From positions 186,001-250,000 of the forward strand of contig VTEF01000003.1 of NCBI GenBank assembly GCA_008180335.1: a DNA stretch of 64,000 nt. Reading direction: 5' to 3'. Both the position numbers and the translations under genes were made by a program. The notes under the pieces are model-generated. The model searched no databases and was not told the DNA's origin. It was given only the letters and a program-made list of their open reading frames with translations. Below are positions 43,516-52,118 of the stretch, piece by piece. The stretch comes from Priestia megaterium. Its GTDB lineage: Bacteria; Bacillota; Bacilli; Bacillales; Bacillaceae_H. The stretch's first letter is position 1. Each line of letters starts with the position of its first letter.

Positions 43516-44907
43516 TTAAGCTTGAACAGGTTCTTGCTGTTCCGGTACTTCATGATTAACAAGCGCATAGTTTTCCCAAGTACGGCTTTTCCAGCGGAAA
43601 AACATAATCACTGCACGTGTCCATTCATCGGCTGCAATCGCCAGCCAAATCCCTGCAAGCCCCATATCTAAGTGAAAAACAAAGAAATAGCCTAACGGTA
43701 AGCTCATTAGCACCATTGAAAACAAACCAATCAGAAGCGGATATTTTGCATCGCCTGCAGCGCGCAATGAGTTAATAAATACAATGTTCATTGTACGTCC
43801 AGTTTCTAAAATGACACTTAATACAAGAACTGTTGCACCGAGGGTAATAACTTTTGGATTATCTGTGAATAAATTCATTAATTGTGTACGGAACGAAATG
43901 ACAAGAATGACCATAAGTAACGTAACACAGAGTGCCCATTTCACACTTTTCCACACACGACTATACGCTTCATCTTTTTCATTAGCGCCAACTAAACGCC
44001 CGACAATGATTGACGTTCCAATTCCAATTGCAATGGCAAACAGATAGATAAACATCGAAATATTCGTTGCATATTGCCTTGCTGCTAATGATTCTGCCCC
44101 TAAGTACGTCGCATAATATAAAAAGACAATTTGACAGCCCTGATACATTACTTGTTCAAATGCAGATGGAAGACCGATTTTTAAAATTTTAGCCACGTAT
44201 TCTTTTGATAACGATATATAATATTGGAATTTCACTTTATATTCCATGATTTGATATAACAACCAGAAAAAGACGATTAATGCGAGAAAACGACTCACAA
44301 CTGTCGAAATAGCCGCTCCTTGCACACCTAGCTCTGGAAAACCAAACTTACCGAAAATCAATACATAGTTTCCAACAATGTGAAAGACGTTCATTCCGAA
44401 TGATACAAACATCGCTTGTTTTGTAAAACCATGAACACGAATGATTGCAGCTAATGAGTTAATAATCGCTTGAAGAAAAATCGCTCCTCCAACAATCGCT
44501 AAATAATTTTGAGCATATACTAATACTTCACCTTGGAGATTCATTGCAGCCATCATGCTTCTTGCAAACAACAGAAAGCCCGCGCTAATTACAAGTCCTA
44601 CCACTAAATTGAGGGTTACAGCTAATGCAGAGATTTTCGCTGCTTCTACATAACGTTTTGAACCGATATACTGTGCAACGACAATGGCAGCACCATTTCC
44701 GATAACTTCTAATACTAAGATTGCAATATGAAGGTACTGATTGGCTGCTCCGACTCCAGAAACTGCGTCATCAGAAAGTGCACTTAGCATAAATGTATCA
44801 GCAATTCCCATTAACATAAAAAGAAAAACTTCTAAAAAGATAGGCCACGTTAAGAAAAACAAATTCAGCTTTTCTCCTTGGTCTTTTTTGGATTCAATTG
44901 CCGTCAT
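43516..44907 (-). CDS. MATE-family efflux transporter (YisQ-like)
   Basis: A 463-residue protein with 12 predicted membrane segments. MLMGIADTFMLSALSDDAVSGVGAANQ (N-terminal half) and the internal repeat SAFEQVMYQGCQIVFLYYATYLGAESLAA at mid-length are typical of MATE antiporters, which expel cationic compounds in exchange for sodium or protons. The ATG at 44907 (MTAIESKK) is preferred; a TTG 11 codons upstream has no ribosome site. It resembles YisQ of B. subtilis. Substrate unknown. Confidence 0.85.
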   Translation of the reverse strand: MTAIESKKDQGEKLNLFFLTWPIFLEVFLFMLMGIADTFMLSALSDDAVSGVGAANQYLHIAILVLEVIGNGAAIVVAQYIGSKRYVEAAKISALAVTLNLVVGLVISAGFLLFARSMMAAMNLQGEVLVYAQNYLAIVGGAIFLQAIINSLAAIIRVHGFTKQAMFVSFGMNVFHIVGNYVLIFGKFGFPELGVQGAAISTVVSRFLALIVFFWLLYQIMEYKVKFQYYISLSKEYVAKILKIGLPSAFEQVMYQGCQIVFLYYATYLGAESLAARQYATNISMFIYLFAIAIGIGTSIIVGRLVGANEKDEAYSRVWKSVKWALCVTLLMVILVISFRTQLMNLFTDNPKVITLGATVLVLSVILETGRTMNIVFINSLRAAGDAKYPLLIGLFSMVLMSLPLGYFFVFHLDMGLAGIWLAIAADEWTRAVIMFFRWKSRTWENYALVNHEVPEQQEPVQA

Positions 44908-45094
44908 CCGATCACCTTCTTTACCGATATCCTTTTTCAACCAAAAGGTATCTTAACACAATTCATCATTACATGCACTATTCTTTTCACCTATTTTTTT
45001 CGTAAAACGAAATATTTTTAAAGATTTTATGAAAATAGATCTTTTTAGGTATATCCTTTCAGAATAGACCTTCTCTAGACAGTATAGCCAACGC

Positions 45095-45577
45095 TTATTT
45101 AGAACTATTTAAAACGTATTGAATGGCTTCTGTCGCTAATCGATGATCTTCTTCCTGTGCAAGACCTGATACAGTAATAGCTCCAACTGCACCTACTCCT
45201 GCTATTGTAATCGGAAATGATCCGCCATGAATAGCAAACTCAAACGGGCTTACGGCGTAAAATTGAAAATAGTCTCTATTTTTTAATTCGCAATATAACT
45301 TCATATAGTAGGAGCTGTGATAATGGCGAAGGACGACATTCGATTTTCGCTTAATCCATTCATCTTGATCAGGGGTAACACCATCCATTGCATAGTGAAA
45401 GATCGTTTGACCATTCTTCACAATATTTACTGTTACTGCTTTGTTCTGTTTCTTAACTGTTGAAACAATGTATTCTCCCAGTTTAAAAGCATCTTCGTTG
45501 GAAAATTGATTGAAGATTAATGTTTGCTCTTGGCGCTTTACTTCCTCTAACTCATTTTGTCCTGTCATTTGTGACAC
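45095..45577 (-). CDS. UPF0303/HbpS-GlcG-like heme-degrading-domain protein
   Basis: The 160-residue protein matches the GlcG/HbpS-like fold (UPF0303): DAFKLGEYIVSTVKKQNKAVTVNIV (about residues 29-53), the WIKRKSNVVLRHYHSSYYM block, and the C-terminal GGSFPITIAGVGAVGAITVSGL. Members are annotated as heme-binding or heme-degrading, but most have no tested function. It is 14 bases downstream of the IolW-like oxidoreductase gene, in an operon led by a DeoR regulator, so a sugar- or cofactor-related role is also possible. Confidence 0.75.
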   Translation of the reverse strand: MSQMTGQNELEEVKRQEQTLIFNQFSNEDAFKLGEYIVSTVKKQNKAVTVNIVKNGQTIFHYAMDGVTPDQDEWIKRKSNVVLRHYHSSYYMKLYCELKNRDYFQFYAVSPFEFAIHGGSFPITIAGVGAVGAITVSGLAQEEDHRLATEAIQYVLNSSK

Positions 45578-45591
45578 CTTCCATTCCCCTT

Positions 45592-46623
45592 TTATAAATA
45601 AATGACTTTCTTTTCTTTGCTGCTCTTGAATGCCGCTTCAATCACTCGAATAACGTTCAACCCTTCTTCAGCAGTAACCGGCAGTTCTTTACCATGTAAA
45701 AGGCTGTCCGCTATTTTTTTATAGTATGTTAGATACGAACCATTCACTGTTTCAACTGTTCTTTTTGTGCCTTCACTTGTCACCAATTCGCCATAAAAGC
45801 ATGCATCATCAGCACCCCATGAATCATCTACTGGCTTTTGTCCGGCTTTAAGCATTTCCTCTTGGCTATCTAAGCCGTATTTAATGAAACTTCCTTTGCT
45901 TCCGTGAACTTGAAAGCGCGGTCCGCTGCTCGGAACAATAGTTGCGGAATGTAAAATGACTCTCCGTTTTTCGTAACCTAATACAAGATGGAAATAGTCG
46001 TCTGTTTGAGCATTTTCCCTTTGGCCAAACACGTCTGCTGATACAAAGTCTGGCATTCCAAATAAATGTAACGCTTGATCGATCAAGTGAGAACCTAAAT
46101 CATATAATGTACCTGAACCAGAGACGTTGTTTTCTCTCCAGCGATCTCTCACTGACGGTCTGAATCTATCAAAGTGGGATTCATATGTATTAATTTCACC
46201 AAGGTCTCCTGTTTCAATCAGCTGCTTAATCGTCAGAAAATCGTTATCCCATCTGCGATTATGATAAACGCTTAATTGGACCTGTTTTTCTTTTGCAAGC
46301 TGTATTAGTTCTTCAGCTTCTTTCGTTGTTACAACCATCGGCTTTTCTAACACGACATGTTTACCTGCTAGCAAGCTTTTCTTAGCCATGTCAAAGTGCA
46401 GGCCGCTAGGTGTAGTAATAATAACTAAATCGATGTCCTTATCGGCAAGCAGCTCGTCCAATTCTTTTACAACAGCTACGTCGCCTAAATCACTTTTCAC
46501 TTTTTCCGGATTAGAACTTACTACTTTTAAAAGTGTAAATTCATCCAACACACTTAATAAAGGTGCATGAAAAACAACACCTGAAAATCCGTAACCAACC
46601 AATCCAACATTAATTTTCTTCAT
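45592..46623 (-). CDS. Gfo/Idh/MocA oxidoreductase, IolW/YvaA-like
   Basis: The 343-residue protein has the N-terminal NAD(P) motif VGLVGYGFSGVVFHAP (about residues 6-21), VLEKPMVVTTKEAEEL (about residues 91-106) with the catalytic-site Lys-Pro, and YHNRRWDNDFLT (about residues 120-131), closely like YvaA (IolW), an NADP-dependent scyllo-inositol dehydrogenase, and E. coli YdgJ. It overlaps the deoR gene by 14 bases. Polyol or inositol conversion is the likely role; the exact substrate is not fixed. Confidence 0.83.
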   Translation of the reverse strand: MKKINVGLVGYGFSGVVFHAPLLSVLDEFTLLKVVSSNPEKVKSDLGDVAVVKELDELLADKDIDLVIITTPSGLHFDMAKKSLLAGKHVVLEKPMVVTTKEAEELIQLAKEKQVQLSVYHNRRWDNDFLTIKQLIETGDLGEINTYESHFDRFRPSVRDRWRENNVSGSGTLYDLGSHLIDQALHLFGMPDFVSADVFGQRENAQTDDYFHLVLGYEKRRVILHSATIVPSSGPRFQVHGSKGSFIKYGLDSQEEMLKAGQKPVDDSWGADDACFYGELVTSEGTKRTVETVNGSYLTYYKKIADSLLHGKELPVTAEEGLNVIRVIEAAFKSSKEKKVIYL

Positions 46624-47395
46624 TATCTATCTCTCCTTTATCAGCTTCAATTACGATTAATTGAATATTAGCAGCTTCTATTTGTTCTGTTATTTGTTTA
46701 CCTGGCTGCTTGTCTGTAATGATGATATCAATATCATGAATGTCACACACTTTGTGCAGAAACTCTCGCTCAAACTTCAAACGATCAGCCAGTAAAATTA
46801 CTTGCCTTGCACAGCTAATCATTTTTCGTTTTAAAAATGTTTCTTCTTCATCTGGACACGTAATTCCGTCATCACCAATCCCACAAGTACCTAAAAATAA
46901 CTGATCCACTTTGTATTCATCTAAAGTAGCAAGTGTTCTAGGCCCTACTACATTTCGATTTTTACCATTAAACTTTCCAGGTAATAAATAGATATTACTA
47001 TATGTATATTGTTCTAAAAGATTAACCATATCAATTGAGTTTGTAATGACGTTTACTTGCTGATTTGTCATGAACTTAGCCATAAGTGAGACTGTAGAAG
47101 ACGTGTCCATTAATACATCATAGTTATGCCGAACAAGTCCGGCTGCTGCTTTGGCAATCTTCTCTTTCGCTTCAGTCGGTATACGCTCTTTGTAATTTTG
47201 CACACTTCCATTTGCTGATGAAAGCGTTGCTCCGCCTTTGACTCTAATAATCTCTCCACGCTCTTCTAATTTAACAAGATCTCGTCTGGCGGTATCCTTC
47301 GAAACGGTAAACATCTTGCATATTTCTTCAAGTGTAATGTTTTTATGAGAAGACAAATAAGCCTTTATCTCTCTCATTCTTTGTTCTTGATACAT
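46610..47395 (-). CDS. DeoR-family transcriptional regulator
   Basis: The 261-residue protein starts with a DeoR helix-turn-helix: REIKAYLSSHKNITLEEICKMF and VSKDTARRDLVKLEERGEIIRVKGG (about residues 9-56). The C-terminal effector domain has DTSSTVSLMAKF and LGTCGIGDDGITCPDEEE (about residues 190-207), as in sugar-phosphate-sensing DeoR regulators. It leads an operon with the IolW-like and HbpS-like genes, which it probably controls. A 35-bp palindrome 70 bases upstream is the likely operator. AAGGAG precedes the ATG. Confidence 0.87.
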   Translation of the reverse strand: MYQEQRMREIKAYLSSHKNITLEEICKMFTVSKDTARRDLVKLEERGEIIRVKGGATLSSANGSVQNYKERIPTEAKEKIAKAAAGLVRHNYDVLMDTSSTVSLMAKFMTNQQVNVITNSIDMVNLLEQYTYSNIYLLPGKFNGKNRNVVGPRTLATLDEYKVDQLFLGTCGIGDDGITCPDEEETFLKRKMISCARQVILLADRLKFEREFLHKVCDIHDIDIIITDKQPGKQITEQIEAANIQLIVIEADKGEIDNEEN

Positions 47396-47465
47396 AATGT
47401 AAGCTCCTTCTCATATTCTCTACTCATTATTATATTCCAATCACTTCTGAAAAACCACAAAAAAA

Positions 47466-47500
47466 TTAAGTTTTTTAATTATTATAATTAAAAAACTTAA
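47466..47500. promoter_or_regulatory. 35-bp perfect palindrome upstream of the deoR gene
   Basis: TTAAGTTTTTTAATTAT, a central T, and the exact complement form 17-bp arms. Pure symmetry this long is unusual; it lacks GC, so it is a poor terminator and a likely operator for the adjacent DeoR protein or a cruciform-prone site. Confidence 0.55.
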
Positions 47501-47728
47501 AAATTATTTCGTATCTTCTTTTTGTGTAAACTTAAAATAAAGTTTGATTAAAATTGACGTGTAAACCCGCATTTTAATTGTAGTTCTATTTAACCTTATC
47601 AATAGAGTAAACCCTATTGATAAAACCTACAGTTATTGATTTTTAAAGATTTAAAACTTATCGAATGCACCTATTAAAATTATATAAATGGGATATCTTT
47701 AAAGCATGGCCCTTACGTTTCTGTGACC
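47501..47728. other. Intergenic region between the deoR palindrome and remnants
   Basis: AT-rich, no frame with a ribosome site. CCCTATTGATAAAACC/ GGTT...CAATAG-type complementarity near 47596-47626 is weak. Nothing else recognised. Confidence 0.3.
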
Positions 47729-47850
47729 TTATTTAGATTTATATGTGACTGTAACTTCTTGATAATTATTTGGTTCTTTCCATTCTAATTGATATGCCCC
47801 ATTTGAAAATGGTTTATAGCCATCATCGGTTCTTATATTTGTTAAATGCA
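47729..47850 (-). pseudogene. C-terminal fragment of an unrecognised gene
   Basis: A minus-strand frame without a start reads TNIRTDDGYKPFSNGAYQLE, then KEPNNYQEVTVTYKSK and a stop. The composition is protein-like and looks like the end of a secreted or beta-rich protein. It overlaps the tail of the phosphoesterase fragment in another frame, so the junction between two damaged genes is here. Confidence 0.4.
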
Positions 47851-48002
47851 TCAATAAATCCATTATCCCCTCGAGGCTCTCGTCCCCAAACTAAATCTCC
47901 CTCAATAACTATGTCTTTAGCTTTGTATTGTTTAAGATCATCAAAGACAGTTTTTAATGCTGAAAGATTCCCCTGGATATCATAAATAGCAGAAAAACTC
48001 AT
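47823..48002 (-). pseudogene. Truncated metallophosphoesterase (N-terminal fragment)
   Basis: GGAGAAGG precedes an ATG that begins MSFSAIYDIQGNLSALKTVF, continuing IVIEGDLVWGREPRG. This is the start of a YfcE/calcineurin-like phosphoesterase (SDIHGNLxAL, GDLV), but His of DxH is Gln and everything after the second motif is missing; the frame ends after 59 codons in unrelated sequence. A remnant fused to other debris. Confidence 0.65.
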
Positions 48003-48140
48003 TATTTTTCCTTCTCCTTCATTTCTTTTTATCATAAAGATTTGCTTAAGTATTAATGTTGCACTTCTTTTCTTAGAATTCCTCGTTTAAGATGTATACG
48101 ATACACAAAATGAGTTGACATAATCACTCTTATAGAAACT

Positions 48141-48185
48141 AAAAAACAACAATAAGCCCTATATCAGAGCTTATTGTTGTTTTTT
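48141..48185. terminator. Isolated 17-bp terminator hairpin
   Basis: AAAAAACAACAATAAGC pairs perfectly with GCTTATTGTTGTTTTTT around an 11-base loop. No intact gene ends beside it; it may have served a lost gene or separate the phosphoesterase remnant from the MFS gene. Confidence 0.8.
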
Positions 48186-48476
48186 ATTAAAAGAAAGCAG
48201 TGCAAATTTATTTACTTAACTGAGAAAACAGACTTTTATTTAATAGATTAAATTTTTCATAAAAAAGGTTAATCATTTTTGAAATTATAATTGGGGTAGT
48301 ACTAGAGAAGCCAACATGACCTATAAGCTATACAGAAACTTATATGAGTCAATAATTTATGGTCCATCTTCATTCTAACTAAAATATACGTTAAACCCTT
48401 ATTTGCAAATATAAATAAAGACCATACTGTGGAAATAGAAGCATACCCCATTTGTCGTATCGCTTATTACAAAGAA
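48186..48476. other. Intergenic region downstream of the first MFS gene
   Basis: AT-rich, no coding frame with signals, no hairpin that would clearly end the MFS transcript. Confidence 0.3.
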
Positions 48477-49625
48477 TTATTTAGATTTTTTACGAGATAC
48501 TGTTAGCGTCGCAACAATTGCGATAGCAACCCCCAGTGCCCCTATCCATGTAATAGAATTAAGGGATACTTTTTCAACAAAGATACCACCAATTCCTGCA
48601 CCTGCTGCCATCGATAATTGCATCATGGACTGATTAAGTCCAAGCAGCACACCGGATGATTTTGGTTCTAAAGTAGCTAAGTGATATTGTTGCGCTGGCG
48701 CTGAAGACCATGCAGAAAAAGACCACAGTACTAGAACGATTAACACTCCAATATATGAATTAGTAACTAATGACAACAAAATTAGCATAATAACATGCAA
48801 CGCCATGCTACCAGTTAGCGTAAATGGTACCCCCCATTTATCTGTACTATATCCACCAAACTTGGAACCAATTAAACTCGCTATCCCAAACATTAGTAAA
48901 ACTCCACTTATTAAATTATTATTTATACCTGAAACATTAATAAGATAAGGTGATATATAGGTATAAGCAATAGAATAACCGCCTAGCCAGAAAAAGGTGA
49001 TGGATAAACCAATTGCTACTTTTCTTTTCTTTAAAAGAGCAAGCTGTTGAATTAATGGAACTGGTTTATCACCTTTAGTAGGTGGAATGACAGCAGCAAT
49101 TATGATCATGGCTATTAACCCGAGTAAAGCAATTCCAGCGAAAACAGTTTTCCAGCCGTATGCATCGGTAACAATTCGTCCAAGAGGAACGCCAATAATT
49201 AGAGATGCTGTAAAACCCATTATTACAGTTGCGATTGCACTCCCTTGTTTTCCTTCAGGTGCTATTTTCGCTGCAATAGTCAATGCTGTAACAACAACCA
49301 TTCCTGCTCCTAACGCCATAATGATTCTTGATAAAACGAACAATGCATAGCCTGGAAGGACGAATGCAAGGATATTACCTACCGTAAACAGAGCCAGTGA
49401 AACAATCATTAGCTTGCGTCTGTCCATGCTCGATGTCAATGCCATAAGAATAGGTGTAAAGATTGCATACACAAGCGAGAAAATTGTTATTAGCTGACCT
49501 GCAGCAGCTATCGTAATCCCAAGTGTATCTGCAATATTATCCAAAATACCAGAAATTATATACTCTGAGGTTCCTACTAAAAAGCTAATAATAGCTAAAA
49601 TATAAATTTTCCAAGTGTTAGACAA
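48477..49625 (-). CDS. MFS efflux transporter (DHA1 family), copy A
   Basis: A 382-residue protein with 12 membrane segments. SFLVGTSEYIISGIL near residue 14, MDRRKLMIVSLALFTVGN (about residues 67-84, the loop 2-3 motif), RIIMALGAGMVVVTAL and GVPLGRIVTDAYGWKTVF (about residues 145-162) mark it as an arabinose-efflux-like DHA1 exporter. It is distantly paralogous to the MFS gene at 50786. It follows an arsR gene on the same strand and has a shared-type palindrome at its promoter, so induction through that regulator is likely. Confidence 0.85.
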   Translation of the reverse strand: MSNTWKIYILAIISFLVGTSEYIISGILDNIADTLGITIAAAGQLITIFSLVYAIFTPILMALTSSMDRRKLMIVSLALFTVGNILAFVLPGYALFVLSRIIMALGAGMVVVTALTIAAKIAPEGKQGSAIATVIMGFTASLIIGVPLGRIVTDAYGWKTVFAGIALLGLIAMIIIAAVIPPTKGDKPVPLIQQLALLKKRKVAIGLSITFFWLGGYSIAYTYISPYLINVSGINNNLISGVLLMFGIASLIGSKFGGYSTDKWGVPFTLTGSMALHVIMLILLSLVTNSYIGVLIVLVLWSFSAWSSAPAQQYHLATLEPKSSGVLLGLNQSMMQLSMAAGAGIGGIFVEKVSLNSITWIGALGVAIAIVATLTVSRKKSK

Positions 49626-49659
49626 AATATTTCACTCCTTGATAATTTCATTTGTATTA

Positions 49660-49683
49660 ACATATCTTAATTTGTCGATATGT
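49660..49683. promoter_or_regulatory. Palindrome at the MFS copy A promoter
   Basis: ACATATC-N10-GATATGT, 34 bases before the MFS start. The right half, TCGATATGT, resembles that of the site ahead of arsR (50043-50062), suggesting the same repressor. Confidence 0.5.
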
Positions 49684-49697
49684 TTTGGTGAAAAGAA

Positions 49698-49722
49698 ACT
49701 GAATTCTTAAAAAGAATTCAGT
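49698..49722 (-). terminator. Terminator after arsR
   Basis: ACTGAATTCTT pairs with AAGAATTCAGT around AAA, followed on the minus strand by TTCTTTTC. It separates arsR from the MFS gene. Confidence 0.65.
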
Positions 49723-49729
49723 GGTATTC

Positions 49730-50032
49730 TTATACTTCTTTTTTTAAAGAGTCGACAATTTTACTAATGGCATCCTCATCTCTTTTATAATAAGTATACT
49801 TTCCTATTCGCTCTGTCTTAATTAGCCCAGCTCGTAAAAGTATGGCGAGGTATTGGGAAGCAGTTGATTGCGTCATTTTTAATTTGTCTTTAATTTGACT
49901 AACACATACCCCTGTACTTCTCATATCAATCCCTTCATGGGGTACAAAATGACGTTCAGGCTCCTTCAGCCATTGTAAAATTTGCAACCTTGATTCATTT
50001 GATAAGGCTTTAAAGATTTCAATAGGTTCCAT
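49730..50032 (-). CDS. ArsR-family repressor
   Basis: The 100-residue winged-helix protein begins MEPIEIFKALSNESRLQILQ and has the recognition region VCVSQIKDKLKMTQSTASQYLAIL (about residues 42-65) and wing RIGKYTYYKRDE. The metal-site ELCVC of classic ArsR is reduced to a single cysteine (GVCVS), so it may sense an oxidant or an organic ligand, not arsenite. It likely controls itself and the downstream MFS gene through matching palindromes at both promoters. Confidence 0.83.
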   Translation of the reverse strand: MEPIEIFKALSNESRLQILQWLKEPERHFVPHEGIDMRSTGVCVSQIKDKLKMTQSTASQYLAILLRAGLIKTERIGKYTYYKRDEDAISKIVDSLKKEV

Positions 50033-50042
50033 GTAAATTACT

Positions 50043-50062
50043 ATATCGCGAAATAACGATAT
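50043..50062. promoter_or_regulatory. Palindrome at the arsR promoter
   Basis: ATATCG-N8-CGATAT sits 10 bases before the arsR ATG, in the place of an autorepression site. It shares CGATATGT with the palindrome at 49660-49683. Confidence 0.5.
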
Positions 50063-50248
50063 GTCAATACGTTTTTAATTAAATTTCTACATATCATTTT
50101 AATCACGAAGACCTTTCTTTTTTTATTCATGCATATATATCATTAGATTCCCTTATGAACTTAGTAATTCTCTTACTCAGCGCAATGTATGCATATCATA
50201 ACTCACAAAGAGGATTTTTTCACTCTGTACAAATAGACTTTAAATAAA

Positions 50249-50314
50249 TTAGTGGATCACTAAAGACATAACAATACAAATAATGGCTCTGTTTGGTAAC
50301 TGTTCATAATCCAT
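50249..50314 (-). CDS. Possible 21-residue peptide or truncated gene start
   Basis: GGAGGAG lies eight bases before an ATG that encodes MDYEQLPNRAIICIVMSLVI plus His and a stop. It is hydrophobic toward its end, like the start of a membrane protein cut short. No terminator follows closely. It may be a micro-protein or a relic. Confidence 0.25.
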   Translation of the reverse strand: MDYEQLPNRAIICIVMSLVIH

Positions 50315-50439
50315 TGAAATAACTCCTCCAAAAAATTCAAATTACTCTGGATTATTGCTATTCTATCTAAAAAAGAAGATCGTTTATCTCTGCATTGATA
50401 TTATCCCCTAAAGAGACAAACCTTTACAACTTATACAGA

Positions 50440-50600
50440 AGAACTAAAAAGGCAAAACAGGCACGTCAGGTGATTGATCAATAGATAGATTTTTACAATC
50501 ACGGACGTTTTTAAGAAAAATTTAACGTTTTTTCGCCGATTGAATATCGGGAAAAGGCCGCAGCGTAATTTACTCTTTCTTCATTGTCTACTTGACAAGG
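50440..50600 (+). pseudogene. 3' end of an IS3-family transposase (relic)
   Basis: One plus-strand frame reads QARQVIDQ, stop, IDFYNHGRF, stop, EKFNVFSPIEYREKAAA and a stop at 50566-50568. IDFYNxxRFxxKxNxxSPxEYR is the standard C-terminus of IS150-like OrfB. The following ATTGTCTACTTGACAAGG resembles the right end of such elements. Two internal stops and the missing body make it a decayed fragment. Confidence 0.72.
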
Positions 50601-50785
50601 TTATGTGCACATTTTTCCAACTTTTGTTTCCCTTTTAATTAAAAAGCAACCTACACAATATTATGTAAGTTCCTTTTTGATTCTTAGACCTGTACTGCGA
50701 TAACAAAATATATAAATATGCTAAAATGAGCAATAATTAGTAGTCTGGACTCCCTTAGAGAGTCAATAAAAATACACGCCTCTCT

Positions 50786-51994
50786 TTAGAGTGATTCCTG
50801 ATAATCATCTCTTTTTGCAAGTTTTCTCTTGGACAATGCAAACGAAATGAGGGCGACACCTAAACCCAGTATTGTAGTACCACTCGCAACCCATGGATTA
50901 TATAGTACTGTAGAAGTAAAACTAGCGATAGTTCCCCCTGCTCCCGCTCCTAATGCCAGTCCTAAGTGGACAAATGATAAATTCAAACCAAGAACCATAT
51001 TGCTTGAATTTGGAGCTTGTTGAATAAAATACGTTTGTAGTGCTGGATTTCCCACAAAAAAGGAAAAGAACCAAACCGTTATCAACGCCAATCCAACTGC
51101 CACTGGTGCGGTGAACACGGGCATTAAGGCAAGAGAAACTGTTGCCCCTACTAAAGTAAAAGAAATTGTTCGAGCGCTTCCCCATTTATCAGCACTTAAA
51201 CCACCCAGACGCGAACCAATCATTCCGACAATACCTAAGGCAAGGATTATCATGCCAATACTGGAAGCTTTTAAATGAAGGATAGTTTGTAAATAAGGAG
51301 ACAGATATGTCAACATCATGGAATTGCTCGTATACATTAATAGAGAAATTAACAAACCACTTACAATCACCGGATTTCCAAGTACAGTGAATTGTTTTGT
51401 AAAAGGTACTGGCGCATCCCCTTCAATTTGTGGCATAAGACGGATTAACCCTAACATAATCAACAAGCAAGAAATCGCTAAAATAACAAAGATCATTTGC
51501 CAACTCCACCAATCAGCAATGACTATCCCTATTGGCACACCCAGTGCCATAGAACTACCAAATCCAAGAGCTATGATACCAATCGCACTGCCCATTTTTT
51601 CAACAGAAACCAATTTTACAGCCGAACTAAGGGATACTACTGTGTATAGACCTGCACTTAACCCTAAAATCAGTCGAGAAATTATCAGGATTGAATAACT
51701 GATACTGAAAAAAGAAGATAGACATCCTATAATAAACACGACGAGTGAAAACACCAATAATTTTTTTCGTCCTATATGTGAAGTAAATGCGACTAAGATT
51801 GGAGTTCCAATTGCAAAAGCAAGGGAATAAGCAGTTACTAATTGTCCGGCAAGAGCGATAGAAATTTGTAAATCGTCGGCAATCAAATTAAGAATGCCAG
51901 CCACTACTAATTCAGTTGTTCCTACAATAAAACCACCGAATGCCAATAAATATATACTTATTCGATTTGTTTTTTCATTTATTTTATTATTCAT
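50786..51994 (-). CDS. MFS efflux transporter (DHA1 family), copy B
   Basis: The 402-residue, 12-segment exporter has GGFIVGTTELVVAGIL (about residues 19-34), HIGRKKLLVFSLVVFIIGC (about residues 71-89), RLILGLSAGLYTVVSL and GVPIGIVIADWWSWQMIF. It is the same subfamily as the protein encoded at 48477, with a short charged N-terminus and C-terminus. An FAD-dependent reductase and an Rrf2 regulator lie just upstream on the same strand and may be functionally linked. AAGGAAAT precedes the ATG. Confidence 0.85.
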   Translation of the reverse strand: MNNKINEKTNRISIYLLAFGGFIVGTTELVVAGILNLIADDLQISIALAGQLVTAYSLAFAIGTPILVAFTSHIGRKKLLVFSLVVFIIGCLSSFFSISYSILIISRLILGLSAGLYTVVSLSSAVKLVSVEKMGSAIGIIALGFGSSMALGVPIGIVIADWWSWQMIFVILAISCLLIMLGLIRLMPQIEGDAPVPFTKQFTVLGNPVIVSGLLISLLMYTSNSMMLTYLSPYLQTILHLKASSIGMIILALGIVGMIGSRLGGLSADKWGSARTISFTLVGATVSLALMPVFTAPVAVGLALITVWFFSFFVGNPALQTYFIQQAPNSSNMVLGLNLSFVHLGLALGAGAGGTIASFTSTVLYNPWVASGTTILGLGVALISFALSKRKLAKRDDYQESL

Positions 51995-52118
51995 TTCATT
52001 ATTTCCTTTCTAACGATAACATTTCTTTGTTCATAGAATCGTTTCGAATTCAGTTATATAGCTAGTAAATATCTACTGCGAACTTTATTAGCATTTATGG
52101 ACTGCCGGCTGTACTTCT

